A DNA stretch of 53,077 nucleotides from Candidatus Zipacnadia bacterium (GTDB lineage Bacteria; Armatimonadota; Zipacnadia; Zipacnadales; JABUFB01): NCBI GenBank assembly GCA_029821745.1, contig JALGSS010000002.1, positions 1 to 53,077 of the forward strand. The letters run 5' to 3'. How positions within the stretch are numbered: position 1 is the first letter of the stretch; each line of letters opens with the position of its first letter. The position numbers and the translations under genes are program-made. A model generated the notes under the pieces. That model did no database searches, was not told the DNA's origin, and saw only the letters and a program-made list of their open reading frames with translations. Positions 25,926-34,587 of the stretch are shown here, in pieces.

Positions 25926-26647
25926 CGCGCCTGTGGCTCGCCGATGTGCACGCCAACTTGCCGGCCTTCGAGGCGGTGCTGGCGGACGCGGGTGAAGTGG
26001 ACGAGGTCGTGTTCCTGGGCGATATTGTGGGCTACGGGCCTCATCCGGCGGCCTGCGTGGAGCTTCTGATGTCGCTGGGTGCGCGGGCGGTGTTGGGGAA
26101 CCACGACGTAGCGGTGCTGGCGTGGCGCGAACGTGCGGCCGCACCGGACGCGCCGCTCAACTGGGACCAGTGGACGCTGGGGCAACTCGACCTGTCGCAC
26201 CTCGCGCATCTCGCGGCGCTGCCCGAAACGCTCTGCCTGTCCGCGTGCGGCCTGTCCACCGTGGTGCGTCATCAACTCCCGGGCGCGCCGTATCTGCATC
26301 CAGCCATGCCGGACGGCGTGCTCGCGACTCATATGGCGGGTCTGTCCTCGCCGCTGACGCTTTGCGGCCATTCCCACTGGGCGCTGGATCGCACCGTCTC
26401 CGGACGCCGGCTAATCTGCCTGCCCGCGGTCGGCCAGCCGCGCAACGGCGATCCGCGCGCCGGCTATGCGCTGGAGCACGGCGGTGGCCTCACCTTCCAT
26501 GTCTGTGCCTACGATGTCGCGCGCGTGCTTGCCGACCTCGAGCGGATCGGGCTGCCCGAGGTCTTCCTGCAGCGCTGGACCAACTTCGTTCGTACGGGTT
26601 TCGATGTGGAATGGTCGCGCGAATACCGGCCGGAAGACTCCCCGTAA
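25922..26647 (+). CDS. calcineurin-like metallophosphoesterase
   Basis: A 241-residue protein whose ATG overlaps the preceding TGA (ATGA). All family motifs are visible: D8-V-H10 (LADVHAN), GD34 (LGDIVGYGP), GN60HD62 (VLGNHDVAV) and the late CGHSHWALDR. This is the two-metal centre of PP2A/YfcE-like phosphodiesterases, of the subgroup whose members act on small phosphodiesters or sugar phosphates. It is cytoplasmic. Coupling to the isomerase-like gene suggests a shared substrate, perhaps a phosphorylated sugar, which is inference. Confidence 0.85.
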   Translation: MTRLWLADVHANLPAFEAVLADAGEVDEVVFLGDIVGYGPHPAACVELLMSLGARAVLGNHDVAVLAWRERAAAPDAPLNWDQWTLGQLDLSHLAHLAALPETLCLSACGLSTVVRHQLPGAPYLHPAMPDGVLATHMAGLSSPLTLCGHSHWALDRTVSGRRLICLPAVGQPRNGDPRAGYALEHGGGLTFHVCAYDVARVLADLERIGLPEVFLQRWTNFVRTGFDVEWSREYRPEDSP

Positions 26648-26936
26648 GCGAGGCCGATCATGTGCTCCCCCCATCCGCTTTGGGCTGGAGATCTGCCTGG
26701 CCATCTCGGAAACTCCGTCCGGACGCCGGACGATCCTGGAGTCGGCGCAGGCAGTCCGGTCAGCGCGGGTCAACGCGGCGTTTGTCTCAGGGCGCGGATT
26801 GGGTATCTGTGAGTGCTGGTCTCTGGTACGTCGAGTTCTTCGTGGCTAATCTCAGCGCCGCCATCGCCCCGATCACCCCACAACAGCTCTCCACGACCCT
26901 TCGTTCCATAACGCCCATGCAAGCTCCTCACGACTC

Positions 26937-27140
26937 TGGTCTGAATCCCGTCTTCTCATCCACCGGGAGTGATAGATGAAGGCACATGCTGGTTCTGGGA
27001 GGCCCAATGGCGACGCGGCGGAAGCGCTGAGACGAGCATCTGGTCAGATAGCAGCCGCCAGTTCCCGACACTCCTCACTGGACATCCAGTTGCGGAGTTG
27101 GTCCAACTCGGGGAGCGCAATCAGGATGACCTTGCCCGAG
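26937..27140. repeat. mosaic repeat, left half only (copy 6)
   Basis: Starts TGGTCTGAATCCCGTCTTCT and continues through ATGAAGGCACATGC to the complement of the conserved short frame. No right end follows; instead the sequence joins the 3' end of a minus-strand secreted-protein gene. This is the copy whose short frame looks most like a genuine gene. Confidence 0.7.
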
Positions 27141-27148
27141 TTGCTCAT
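27044..27148 (-). CDS. 34-residue conserved small protein encoded within the repeat
   Basis: An ATG at 27148 with GGAGG 8 nt upstream opens a 34-codon frame: MSNSGKVILIALPEL, then DQLRNWMSSEECRELAAAI, TGA. The last ~20 residues are conserved in the same frame at 4583 (stop retained), 12000, 21190 (stop retained) and 52010 (one-base deletion near the end). Amphipathic helix pattern, no signal peptide. It lies 19 bp after the stop of the frameshifted secreted-protein gene on the same strand. Function unknown. The protein-level consensus in several copies favours real coding ancestry, but most copies lack a start with a ribosome site, so only this one is annotated as a gene. Confidence 0.45.
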   Translation of the reverse strand: MSNSGKVILIALPELDQLRNWMSSEECRELAAAI

Positions 27149-27167
27149 CTGCGTTCCCTCCGTCCGG

Positions 27168-27778
27168 CTACTGACTGACCGGGAGCCTCAGGTTGAGTTG
27201 CATGACGCCGGTGGTGTCGGGGTACATGGGCACGGACCGCCCCGTGCCGGGTATCTTCACGATGACCGCGACCCGGCCGCCGCCCCAGAACTGCGCGGTT
27301 ACATCCTCGTTCTCGTCGAACCAGAACATGATCGGTCCGCCTTGGGCGTCAATGGTCAGCGACCGCACCGCGCCGCGGACGTTGTCGATCCTGCCGGTGC
27401 CCGCGGCGACATCCAGGACGCCGCCGGTCAGGCGGTCCGTGTAGTCGGCGCAGTAGCGGGCGCGGTCTACCGCGTCGCCGGCCAGCGCCAGGTAGAGGCT
27501 GGCGCTGCGAAAGACGAACAGGCGCGTCCAGTCGAAGCGGTAGTGGAGCTTGATCCATCCGCCGGGTGAACCTGCACGTTCTGAGTGACGCGGTACAGGG
27601 GCGCGCCGCCGTAGAGTTCCTCGCGGGCCGCCTCGTAGGAGATGGTGACCTCGCAATAGTCGCCGCGCTGGACGGGCTCGGGCATGGGCGGCGCGACACC
27701 CAGGCCGCCCTCGGCCTGCAACTGCGCGCAGGCGACACCGGCACCTACCATCGCGAACACTGCCAGGGCCAGACGCAC
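27168..27778 (-). pseudogene. secreted protein of unknown function, single frameshift
   Basis: Two frames join to make one product of about 200 residues. The first (GTG at 27778, GGAGG 8 nt upstream) begins MRLALAVFAMVGAGVACAQ, a signal peptide, and runs to RVTQNVQVHP. The second continues GGWIKLHYRFDWTRLFVFR, SLYLALAGDAVD, DVAAGTGRIDNV and ends MQLNLRLPVSQ. The switch lies at about 27565, where one base is missing (CACCCGGCGG would need an extra base to read H-P-G-G-W). Either a genuine mutation or an assembly error. The beta-rich mature part resembles no family I know. The divergent 985-residue secreted protein starts about 140 bp away. Confidence 0.6.
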
Positions 27779-27919
27779 GGGCCACACCTCCGGGCTGCAC
27801 CTGTGCCGTGCGGATGAGGGCTTCGACGCGACCCGCCGCGCGCCCTTTCGCGGGCAGGAGAGAGGCGACGCGACAGTGAACTGTGCTCGCGGAAGCGATC
27901 AGAACGAGAGGCGGATGAG

Positions 27920-30877
27920 TTGAGTCGATCTGGCGTCGTCGTGATGTTCGTCGCACTCGCATGCACCTGCGCCGCTGCCGCGCCGGAGGGTTGGTGGGAC
28001 GCGCGCTGGCACTACCGCGCAGCGGTGGTGCCAGCGCCCATCGGCCCGCAGATCGAGATCGAGGGCAACTTCACCACGCTGCTGGCCGGCGTGGGTGAGT
28101 TCGCGCCCGAGTCGGTGCGCGTGGTCAGCGTGGGTGACCGAGGCCTGGTGCTGGCGCCCGCGCGCTGGGAGGCGCTGCCGGGCTATGACGCGCAGTCGGC
28201 GGCGGTGGGCAGGATCATCGCGCGGCTCAGTACCGAGGGACCGCTGTACGTCTACTTCGACACCACCGACGCGGGTCCGGTCGGCCCCGGGCCGATGCTG
28301 GCGCCCGGCGCGCGAGGCAACGAGTTGCTGGCAGACGGCGGCTTTGAGACGCTGGGCGCCGACGACACGCCGTGGAGCGAGTGGGCCAGCATGTTCAGCG
28401 CCGATACCGTCGCCCGCGGCGGCGAGAAGTCGGCCCTGTGCGTGAACGAGACCGACGAGGGCATCAACGGCGTGATGCAGCAGGTCCACCTGAACCGCCC
28501 GCTCCCCTTCGACCTCATTCTTACCGGCTGGAGCCGCTGCGAGGACGTGGCAGGCGAGCCGGACCAGCACTACTCGCTCTGGGCCGACCTGCAGTACATG
28601 GACGAGACCTTCCTCTATGGGCAGGCCACGCGCTTCGACACCGGCACCCATGATTGGCAGCAGCGCGAGGTCACCATCCGACCCGCCCGGCCCGTGAAGT
28701 CGATCAAGGCGCTGGGGCTGTTCCGCAGGCACTCGGGGCGGGTGTGGTTCGACGACCTGTCGCTGCGCGAGATCGAGAGCTACGCGGTGCGCGCCGCCGA
28801 GCGCCTCATGCCCGACGGCACGATGGTCGCCACCAACACGCGCCCGAAGGAGTTGGTGCGGGTCGAGAGCGGCGACGGACTAAGCGTCGGCCTCGACCCG
28901 GCGACTGGCGCGGTCGCGTCGATGAAGCTGAGCGAGGCCGACTGGACCGACCGGCCGGCCTGGCCGGAGAGCGGGCTGCGTCTGCGCGATGCGGCGGTTG
29001 ATTCGCTGCTGCTACCTGTCGGTGGTGAGGTGACGCAGACAGACCGGGGCATGCTGCAGAGCGGCGAGCTGGCAGGCCTGGGGCTGGGGGCTGAGGTGGA
29101 GTTCATCCGGCACGAGGGCTGCATCGAGGTCGTCGGCGAGGTGTGGGACCTGACGGGCGAGGACCGCTGCGTGGACGTGGTCTTCGGGCTGCCGGTGCTC
29201 ACCGATGGCCGCCGGTGGGGGAGGGCGCTGCACGAGGATGAGGACGCCGCCACGCTCGGCCGCCACGCCACCACCACCCGCACACGTAGTGGCGAGCTGA
29301 ACCAGCACCCGTTCTGCTCGCTGGCGGACGAGAGCGATGGGCTGTCGCTGGCGGTGCGCATGGACGAGCCGGCGCTGGTGGTCACGTCGCTTGAGAGCAG
29401 CGATGGCGGCGGCACGATGGAGGTCAAGTTCAGCTTCGGCCTCAGCGCCGCCGCGAGCAAGCACCCGTCGCGGGCGCCCTTTCGCTTCTACATCTACCGC
29501 CACGACGGGGAGTGGGGGATGCGGGCGGCGGCGCAGCGCTACTACGACCTCTTCCCCGAGTTCTTCGAGGTGCGCGCCGAGCGCCAGGGCTGCTGGTTCT
29601 TCGGGACCATGGCACCCAAAGAGATCAACGAGCCGGATGACTTCATGCTGGTCTACGACGAGGGCCCGCATGACATCGCCTGGGACCGCGAGCATGGCGC
29701 CTACGCCTTCCCCATGACCAACGCGCAGGAGCAGTGGATCGTTCTTGGTGACTACGATGACCCCAACCCACCGGTGCCCTCGTACGACGAGTGCGTGGCG
29801 GCCATGACCGGCTGGGGCAAGGAGATCGTCGAGAACTGTGCGGCCCATGACGAGAACGGTCTGATCCAGTGGACGGGCTGGCACAGCCAGCAGTGGGGCG
29901 GTGTGAAGGGCAACGCTCACCGCTGGATGCGCTGCACCATGGTTGACGCCGACCCCGAGATGCCCGGGCTCAACTCCTGGACCAAGCGGCGCGAGTGGTA
30001 CGACAGGGCGGTCGCCAAGTGGCGCGGGAAGGGCTTCGAGTTGGACGGGATCTACATCGACCAAGTCATCCTGGTCAGCGTGGAGAACTACCGGCGCGAT
30101 CACTTTGCCTTCGCCGACCGGCCGCTCACCTACAGCGCGCGCACGCTCCAGCCCGTGCTGCCCATCTGGATGACCAGCGCGGAGTACTACCAGGCGTGGT
30201 TCGACGACCAGCGCGGGATGGGGCGGCTGATGCAGGCCAACATCCCGGCCAACGCTCACCTGTTCTTCGCCCGCTTCTTCGACGTCATCGGCTCCGAGGT
30301 GTCGCTCAAGACCGAGCGCGCCGAGCATAGCTATCTGCGCCGGGCCATGGGATACCAGAAGCCCATCAGCCACCTCATGGAGTGGCACTGGCAGAAGGAA
30401 GGCATCATCACCGCCGAGCACATGGACACCTACATCAACCGCTGCATGTTCTGGGCGATCTTCCCGGGCATCTCCGACGCGGGCCCCGAGGGCGGGTACA
30501 ACTACTGGGTGCATCCCGAACTCTACGAGCGCGACCGCGAGACCTTCCGCACCTACCTGCCCGCTATTCACGCGCTCGCCACCGCAGGCTGGGAGCCGAT
30601 CACCTACGCGCGCTGCGACGCCGAAGGCCTGTGGGTCGAGCGCTACGGACCGAGCGAGGGCAAGGTCTACTTCGCCCTGCGCAGCGAGGGCGAGGCGCGC
30701 GCAGGGACGCTGACCGTGGACCTGGCGGCGCTGGGGATCACGGGCGCGGTGACCGGCGCCCAGGACCTGGTCACCGGCGAGACGATCCAGGCGCAGGCGG
30801 CGGGCGGGACGCTCACGCTGCCGGTGTCGGTCGAGGCCGACCGGAGCGAGGCCGTAGTCGTGACCTACGAGCAGTAG
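27920..30877 (+). CDS. large secreted protein, glycoside-hydrolase-like, family not assigned
   Basis: A 985-residue protein starting at a TTG (27920) preceded by GAGAGGCGGATGAG; a GTG at 27938 and the following ATG are alternatives. Residues 2-21 form a signal peptide (GVVVMFVALACTCAAAA). The N-terminal ~280 residues are beta-rich, with a jelly-roll carbohydrate-binding look (GNELLADGGFETLG, then SGRVWFDDLSLREIE). The middle is a large beta-sandwich (residues ~300-540). The C-terminal half looks like a TIM barrel: GCWFFGTMAP, LIQWTGWHSQQWGG, FELDGIYIDQVILVS, NAHLFFARFFDVIGSEV, MEWHWQKEGIITAEH. The DGIYIDQ strand end is a likely catalytic position. A short beta domain closes the protein. Probably an extracellular glycosidase; the reaction is unknown. 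Confidence 0.65.
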   Translation: MSRSGVVVMFVALACTCAAAAPEGWWDARWHYRAAVVPAPIGPQIEIEGNFTTLLAGVGEFAPESVRVVSVGDRGLVLAPARWEALPGYDAQSAAVGRIIARLSTEGPLYVYFDTTDAGPVGPGPMLAPGARGNELLADGGFETLGADDTPWSEWASMFSADTVARGGEKSALCVNETDEGINGVMQQVHLNRPLPFDLILTGWSRCEDVAGEPDQHYSLWADLQYMDETFLYGQATRFDTGTHDWQQREVTIRPARPVKSIKALGLFRRHSGRVWFDDLSLREIESYAVRAAERLMPDGTMVATNTRPKELVRVESGDGLSVGLDPATGAVASMKLSEADWTDRPAWPESGLRLRDAAVDSLLLPVGGEVTQTDRGMLQSGELAGLGLGAEVEFIRHEGCIEVVGEVWDLTGEDRCVDVVFGLPVLTDGRRWGRALHEDEDAATLGRHATTTRTRSGELNQHPFCSLADESDGLSLAVRMDEPALVVTSLESSDGGGTMEVKFSFGLSAAASKHPSRAPFRFYIYRHDGEWGMRAAAQRYYDLFPEFFEVRAERQGCWFFGTMAPKEINEPDDFMLVYDEGPHDIAWDREHGAYAFPMTNAQEQWIVLGDYDDPNPPVPSYDECVAAMTGWGKEIVENCAAHDENGLIQWTGWHSQQWGGVKGNAHRWMRCTMVDADPEMPGLNSWTKRREWYDRAVAKWRGKGFELDGIYIDQVILVSVENYRRDHFAFADRPLTYSARTLQPVLPIWMTSAEYYQAWFDDQRGMGRLMQANIPANAHLFFARFFDVIGSEVSLKTERAEHSYLRRAMGYQKPISHLMEWHWQKEGIITAEHMDTYINRCMFWAIFPGISDAGPEGGYNYWVHPELYERDRETFRTYLPAIHALATAGWEPITYARCDAEGLWVERYGPSEGKVYFALRSEGEARAGTLTVDLAALGITGAVTGAQDLVTGETIQAQAAGGTLTLPVSVEADRSEAVVVTYEQ

Positions 30878-30901
30878 CCGACGTCCTCGGAGTGATCGCG
30901 A

Positions 30902-30961
30902 ATGAGATTCGCGGCGGCAGTGCTGAGCATGATGCTGACGGTCGGGGCGGGCTGGTTGTGG
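30902..30961 (+). pseudogene. signal-peptide stub of a secreted protein, cut by an IS3 end
   Basis: An ATG at 30902 with GGAG 9 nt upstream begins MRFAAAVLSMMLTVGAGWLW, a clear signal peptide, and then enters the terminal inverted repeat of the IS3 fragment after about 20 codons. The remainder of the gene is missing. It sits 24 bp after the 985-residue protein, so it was probably the next gene of that operon. Confidence 0.55.
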
Positions 30962-30996
30962 TCTGCCCCCCGGATCTTGGTCCACTGCAGTGAGAG
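30959..30996 (-). repeat. terminal inverted repeat of the IS3-family element (right end)
   Basis: TGGTCTGCCCCCCGGATC then TTGGTCCACTGCAGTGAGAG. This is the reference terminus to which the mosaic repeats are compared; it lies directly beyond the stop codon of the transposase fragment. Confidence 0.75.
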
Positions 30997-30999
30997 AGT

Positions 31000-31470
31000 T
31001 CAGCCTGTAAGGCAGACTTCCTGCCGTCGTCGTTGGGTCGTTGATGCCGCGCCGTTGGTACCGTGCTCACCCCCATGGGGGTGAGCTTCAAGCGCCTGCT
31101 GGACGAACTCCTCAGGCGTCATGTTCCCGAGCGAACTGTGCGGGCGCACGCGGTTGTAGTCCTCCCGCCAGGTGTCCACCAACTCCTGGGCATCTGCCAC
31201 CGACAGGAACCAATGTTCGTTCAGGCATTCCTGCCGCAAACGGGCGTTGAACGCCTCGATCACGGCGTTGTCCGTCGGCGTCCCCGGCCTGATGACGTCC
31301 AGCGTCACACCGTTACACCAGGCCCAGTGGTCGAGCAGCCGCGACGTGAACTCAGGGCCGTTGTCGAGCCGGATACTTCCGGGTATCCCACGCTCTGCGA
31401 TCAGCCGGTTGAGCGCCTGCACCACGTCATTCTGTTCGGGAACGCGAAGGCACTCGCCGCCATGGGTGAG
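31000..31470 (-). pseudogene. IS3-family transposase (OrfB) C-terminal fragment
   Basis: About 155 codons of the integrase core end. SIRLDNGPEFTSRLLDHWAW carries the second catalytic Asp (DNGPEF), and DVIRPGTPTDNAVIEAFNAR followed by RLRQECLN supplies the catalytic Glu region; YNRVRPHSSLGNMTPEEF is the standard IS3 C-terminus, ending RRRQEVCLTG. The first catalytic Asp and OrfA are missing, and coding similarity fades upstream of about 31470, so the element is inactive. Its last codons and terminus recur in the mosaic repeats throughout the window, making this the best-preserved relative of their parent. Confidence 0.85.
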
Positions 31471-31575
31471 CCGGTACGCCGAGCGAATGTCACGTGCATC
31501 GCCCCAAATCTGCCAAGTGTTGCTGCAGGCGTCAGTACGCCTGCCGTTGAAGGCCTTCCTCAGGAGCTGGCCTCA

Positions 31576-32115
31576 ATGGACCGCAAGGGTTGGGTAGACG
31601 TGGCGCTCGGCACACTGACCCTCACAGGCCTTGAGTTGGTCTGGTTGTTCGCCTTGCGAAGACCATGGGCTTTGGCATCGGGTGCTGCCGCGCGGGGTCT
31701 CGATTCCATCCTGCCGCTCGCCGCAGTCATCTGGCTGCTCATATCCTACCATTCTCTGGCGCTCTTCCTCGCAGCGGTGTTGGCCACACGCAGTCTGCGT
31801 GAAGTCAATCAGGTCTGATGCAGGCTGTTCCCGACAATAGGCGTGGCCTCCACCGTTATGTACTATATCTTCCTCTGGCAGCGACAGTGGTCCCCGGGCG
31901 AATTCGCGTTCATTGTGGACGACTGGGGCGGCTCCCTGATTGTCATGGACGTGGCCTACGTCTTCATGTGGTGTGCGGTCCTCGCCTGGCGGCGTGCTTG
32001 GCACCGCGATCAACCTGCGGATGCTGAGTCTGTCCCGCCAGTCTGGCAGCGCAGAGGTGTGCAGGTGTGGACCGCCGTGCTGGTCGTCGGCATCGTGCTG
32101 AAGCTGGTGTTTTGA
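31576..32115 (+). pseudogene. small multi-pass membrane protein with an in-frame TGA
   Basis: An ATG at 31576 (GGAG upstream) opens 80 codons with two membrane segments (TLTGLELVWLFAL; SILPLAAVIWLLIS followed by ALFLAAVLATRSL), then a TGA at 31816. The same frame continues without a break through CRLFPTIGVASTVMYYIFLW, SLIVMDVAYVFMWCAVLAW and VWTAVLVVGIVLKLVF to a TGA at 32113. A membrane segment straddles the region just after the first TGA, so one ancestral protein of about 180 residues is more likely than two. It is probably a nonsense mutation; an independent second start (GTG at 31843) cannot be excluded. No family recognised. It follows the IS3 fragment. Confidence 0.5.
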
Positions 32116-32206
32116 GCAGCAATCGCGGGCGTTGGCCCAAATCCGTCAGATCCGTTACGGCCGTTCTCTTGCATCTCTGCTCGCCAAGACGTAAGGAGGT
32201 CTGATC

Positions 32207-32293
32207 ATGGTTCGCATCGGCTTTCTCGGTAGTGGTTTCGTGGCGACCTTTTATCAGCAGGGGCTGCGCGACGTGCCCATCAATTGGGAGTGA
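32207..32293 (+). pseudogene. N-terminal stub of a Gfo/Idh/MocA-type oxidoreductase
   Basis: ATG with AAGGAGG 7 nt upstream; 28 codons read MVRIGFLGSGFVATFYQQGL then RDVPINWE and stop. The GxGxxA pattern (GFLGSGFVA) and following helix match the NAD(P)-binding start of this family, whose members are normally 330-450 residues. The remainder is deleted, and the adjacent FAD oxidoreductase gene ends 120 bp on. Confidence 0.6.
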
Positions 32294-32413
32294 GGGGTCG
32301 AACATGATTCCTGACGATGCGAGAGAACTGGGCTGGTCGGAAGCATGTCGGTATGTGCGAGCGACGGCACGTCCCACGGTGTGAATGTGCTGCACACAGA
32401 GGAACTTCTGTTC

Positions 32414-33766
32414 CTAGATGATCACCGATCCTCCGACGGCGAGTGTCTCGCGCAGGTGAGCAGGATCAACCTGCTGCACCGGGATGGAGCCGTTCAGCGC
32501 CAGCCATGCCGCCACGCCAGCCGCCTCGCCCGTTTGGTTTGTGTTAACCATCACACGCACCGCGCTGAACGCCGTCTTGTCGGCGTCGAGCATTCTGCCC
32601 GCGAGCATCAGGTTTGGCACACGCTCCTGCAGCAGGCTCCGGAAGGGCACCTGGTAGAAGGTGGGATCGTTGGCAATTGGATCGCGCCAGCGCCCTGTGA
32701 TTGGGGGCTGCCCGCGCTCGGGCACGACCCTCTGCGTACCATCCAGATAGCGGAAGGTGATGCCCGCACCATCAGCGTGATGAGTGTCCACCGGATACGA
32801 ACCATTCGCGATCGCATCATCGAAGCGTCTGCCGCTGAGAACATCATCACCGGTCACGCGGTAGCTCCCGCAGACACGGCGGGTTTCTCGAACCCCGATG
32901 GTGGCCGCAAGTGCGGCGAGATGCACGGACGAACCCTTCGGTCCATACTCGCGGATGACATCGAGCATCGCACGGACTTTGCGGCGCCCCTCCATTTCGG
33001 CGCGCGTCAGATCATCCCCGCATGCAGTGTCAAGCCCGAAGACATGCGAGTCGGCGCGAAACGCAAGCTCGGGCATGCCCGGAACAGGGCCGCCCCAGCC
33101 CCAGTCCGCCTCCAGTCCGAATTCCTCGCCGTGCTCCCGTATCGCTGCCTGCCAATCAAAATCGCCCATGCTCTGCATCCCGTAGAGTTTGGCGCAGGTG
33201 GTCGGCGGCTGGCAGGCTTCCGGCTCGTGTGAAGGCAGCCCCAGGTCCAGCGCCAGGTCAGCATCACCGGTGGCATCAATGAATTGTGCAGCGCGAATCG
33301 CCTGGCGCCCGCTCTTGTTCTCCACGATCACCGCGTCGATATGGTCACCCTCCATCACAGGGGCGCAGTAGAACGTATGAAGAAACGGAGTGACGCCGTG
33401 CTCGTCGACAAGCTCATCCAACTCGATCTTAAGCTCCTCAGTATTGAGCCGGAAGAAGACGTTCGGCTTCTCGGACCGTGTCACCGCATCTCGCCCGCTG
33501 AGACGCTCGATGACTTCAGAGGTGAGGCCACCAATGATCTGTAGCTCACCCGCGGTATCGCACAGGCTGTGCCAGAGATAGACCAGACCCGCGGTGGCCA
33601 TCCCGCCGAAGCAGTTCTGCTTCTCGATAAGGGCAACTCGCGCCCCCAGACGTGCCGCGCGAACGGCAGCAAACAGACCCGTGCAACTGCCGCCGATCAC
33701 ACAGATATCGCATTCATGGACCACCGGCACATCCCTCGTCAGTTCCCGTATGGGTGCTTTCGTCAT
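32414..33766 (-). CDS. FAD-dependent oxidoreductase
   Basis: A 450-residue protein. The ATG at 33766 is chosen for GGAGG 7 nt upstream rather than one five codons earlier. Residues 20-50 are a Rossmann dinucleotide-binding fold (CDICVIGGSCTGLFAAVRAA, then LGARVALIE) followed by NCFGGMATAGLV, typical of the FAD-dependent oxidoreductase group (PF12831) common in polysaccharide-degrading phyla. QFIDATGDADLALDLGLPSH in the middle is the second characteristic motif, and LMLAGRMLDAD with the VMVNTNQTGEAAGVAA C-terminus completes the FAD site. No signal peptide. The substrate is unknown; members are often encoded with sugar catabolic genes. Confidence 0.85.
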   Translation of the reverse strand: MTKAPIRELTRDVPVVHECDICVIGGSCTGLFAAVRAARLGARVALIEKQNCFGGMATAGLVYLWHSLCDTAGELQIIGGLTSEVIERLSGRDAVTRSEKPNVFFRLNTEELKIELDELVDEHGVTPFLHTFYCAPVMEGDHIDAVIVENKSGRQAIRAAQFIDATGDADLALDLGLPSHEPEACQPPTTCAKLYGMQSMGDFDWQAAIREHGEEFGLEADWGWGGPVPGMPELAFRADSHVFGLDTACGDDLTRAEMEGRRKVRAMLDVIREYGPKGSSVHLAALAATIGVRETRRVCGSYRVTGDDVLSGRRFDDAIANGSYPVDTHHADGAGITFRYLDGTQRVVPERGQPPITGRWRDPIANDPTFYQVPFRSLLQERVPNLMLAGRMLDADKTAFSAVRVMVNTNQTGEAAGVAAWLALNGSIPVQQVDPAHLRETLAVGGSVII

Positions 33767-34317
33767 CAGTTGCCTCCACACGTCTGATGGACGTCAGGGG
33801 GCAGGGATAAAGGCCCCCCGTAACTGCCGCTCCTGAAGTGACCGCACTGTTCGTCGCTTCCCTCATTGGCGGCGTATTCCTCCCCGCCGGCGGCAGGTCA
33901 CCCGTCAGATCACGCCCACCCCGGATTGCTCATGAGGTAAGGCGACATCAACTTACCGCAGGTGCTTTCTAGTGACTGCCTCCTTATTATCCTCCCCTCG
34001 CAGCCCCACGGAAGCTCGTTTTTGCACCGCTTGATGGAAGAAATGAGCCGGTTTTCTGGCTGTTCTGGTTGTGATATCTGGTTACCGAGCGAGGAATAGG
34101 GTTATCTTGGGTGATTGGCTCTCCTGTCACGAGAAAAGAGTGCGCATTGTGCGCACTCTTTGCTGCTAGAAGCACTGCTTGGTAACAGGCAGAGGGAAGC
34201 AGCATGGGGGTGTGGAACTGGCAGGCACCCGAACGGACCAGTAAGAGGTCCGGGGACATTCGTGGGACCAAGTGCGTATGTGCTGCCTCCGGATAGTCTC
34301 ATTAGGGAGTGGTGGCT
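33767..34317. other. spacer, mostly featureless, with one strong hairpin
   Basis: About 550 bp. Apart from the perfect hairpin at 34135-34161 I see no gene or repeat copy. The promoters of the FAD oxidoreductase (minus) and the 89-residue gene (plus) should be here but are not obvious. Confidence 0.4.
34135..34161. terminator. perfect 12-bp hairpin, terminator-like on either strand
   Basis: AAAGAGTGCGCA (34135-34146), loop TTG, TGCGCACTCTTT (34150-34161). The A-rich left and T-rich right flanks make it a possible bidirectional terminator, although no gene end lies within 150 bp. It could also be an operator. Confidence 0.45.
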
Positions 34318-34587
34318 ATGCACAATGGTGAGTGGGAGCGGGGGCGCGCGAAGATCAAGAGGATGCGGGACGAGGGGTTCACTGATCAGCGCATCCGGAA
34401 GATGGCGCTTGAACGAGGCTGGACGAGGGAGCATGTAGAGCAACTGCTTACGGGGGAGGACCCTCAGATACCCCCGCCAGCCCAGTCTCCCGAGGACACC
34501 TCACCGCGAATCTCACAGGGCCTATTGGCTCAGCGGTCGCGATCAACTGCCTATCTCGAAGTGCTCGTCGGAAGTATCCGTGAATGA
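34318..34587 (+). CDS. 89-residue hypothetical protein
   Basis: ATG with GGGAG 8 nt upstream. The first 45 residues look like a compact helical domain: GRAKIKRMRDEGFTDQRIRK followed by ALERGWTREHVEQLL, two helix pairs that could form a helix-turn-helix-like unit. The remainder is proline- and serine-rich and probably disordered. No membrane segment. The last 45 bp overlap the 3' end of the opposite-strand Kre9-like gene. No family recognised. Confidence 0.5.
   Translation: MHNGEWERGRAKIKRMRDEGFTDQRIRKMALERGWTREHVEQLLTGEDPQIPPPAQSPEDTSPRISQGLLAQRSRSTAYLEVLVGSIRE

Noticed and set aside
26976-27182. Plus-strand frame beginning MKAHAGSGRP in the repeat, similar to one at 51934
   Set aside because: The start is similar in two copies, but the 21062 copy hits a stop after six codons and the later part diverges; the opposite-strand short frame is better conserved.
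31063-31575. Plus-strand open frame upstream of the membrane protein
   Set aside because: It is antisense to the IS3 transposase fragment, whose DNGPEF and RPHSSL motifs show that the minus strand is the coding one.
32304-32384. 26-codon frame after the Gfo/Idh stub
   Set aside because: A plausible start context but no recognisable protein signal; more likely part of the decayed gene region.
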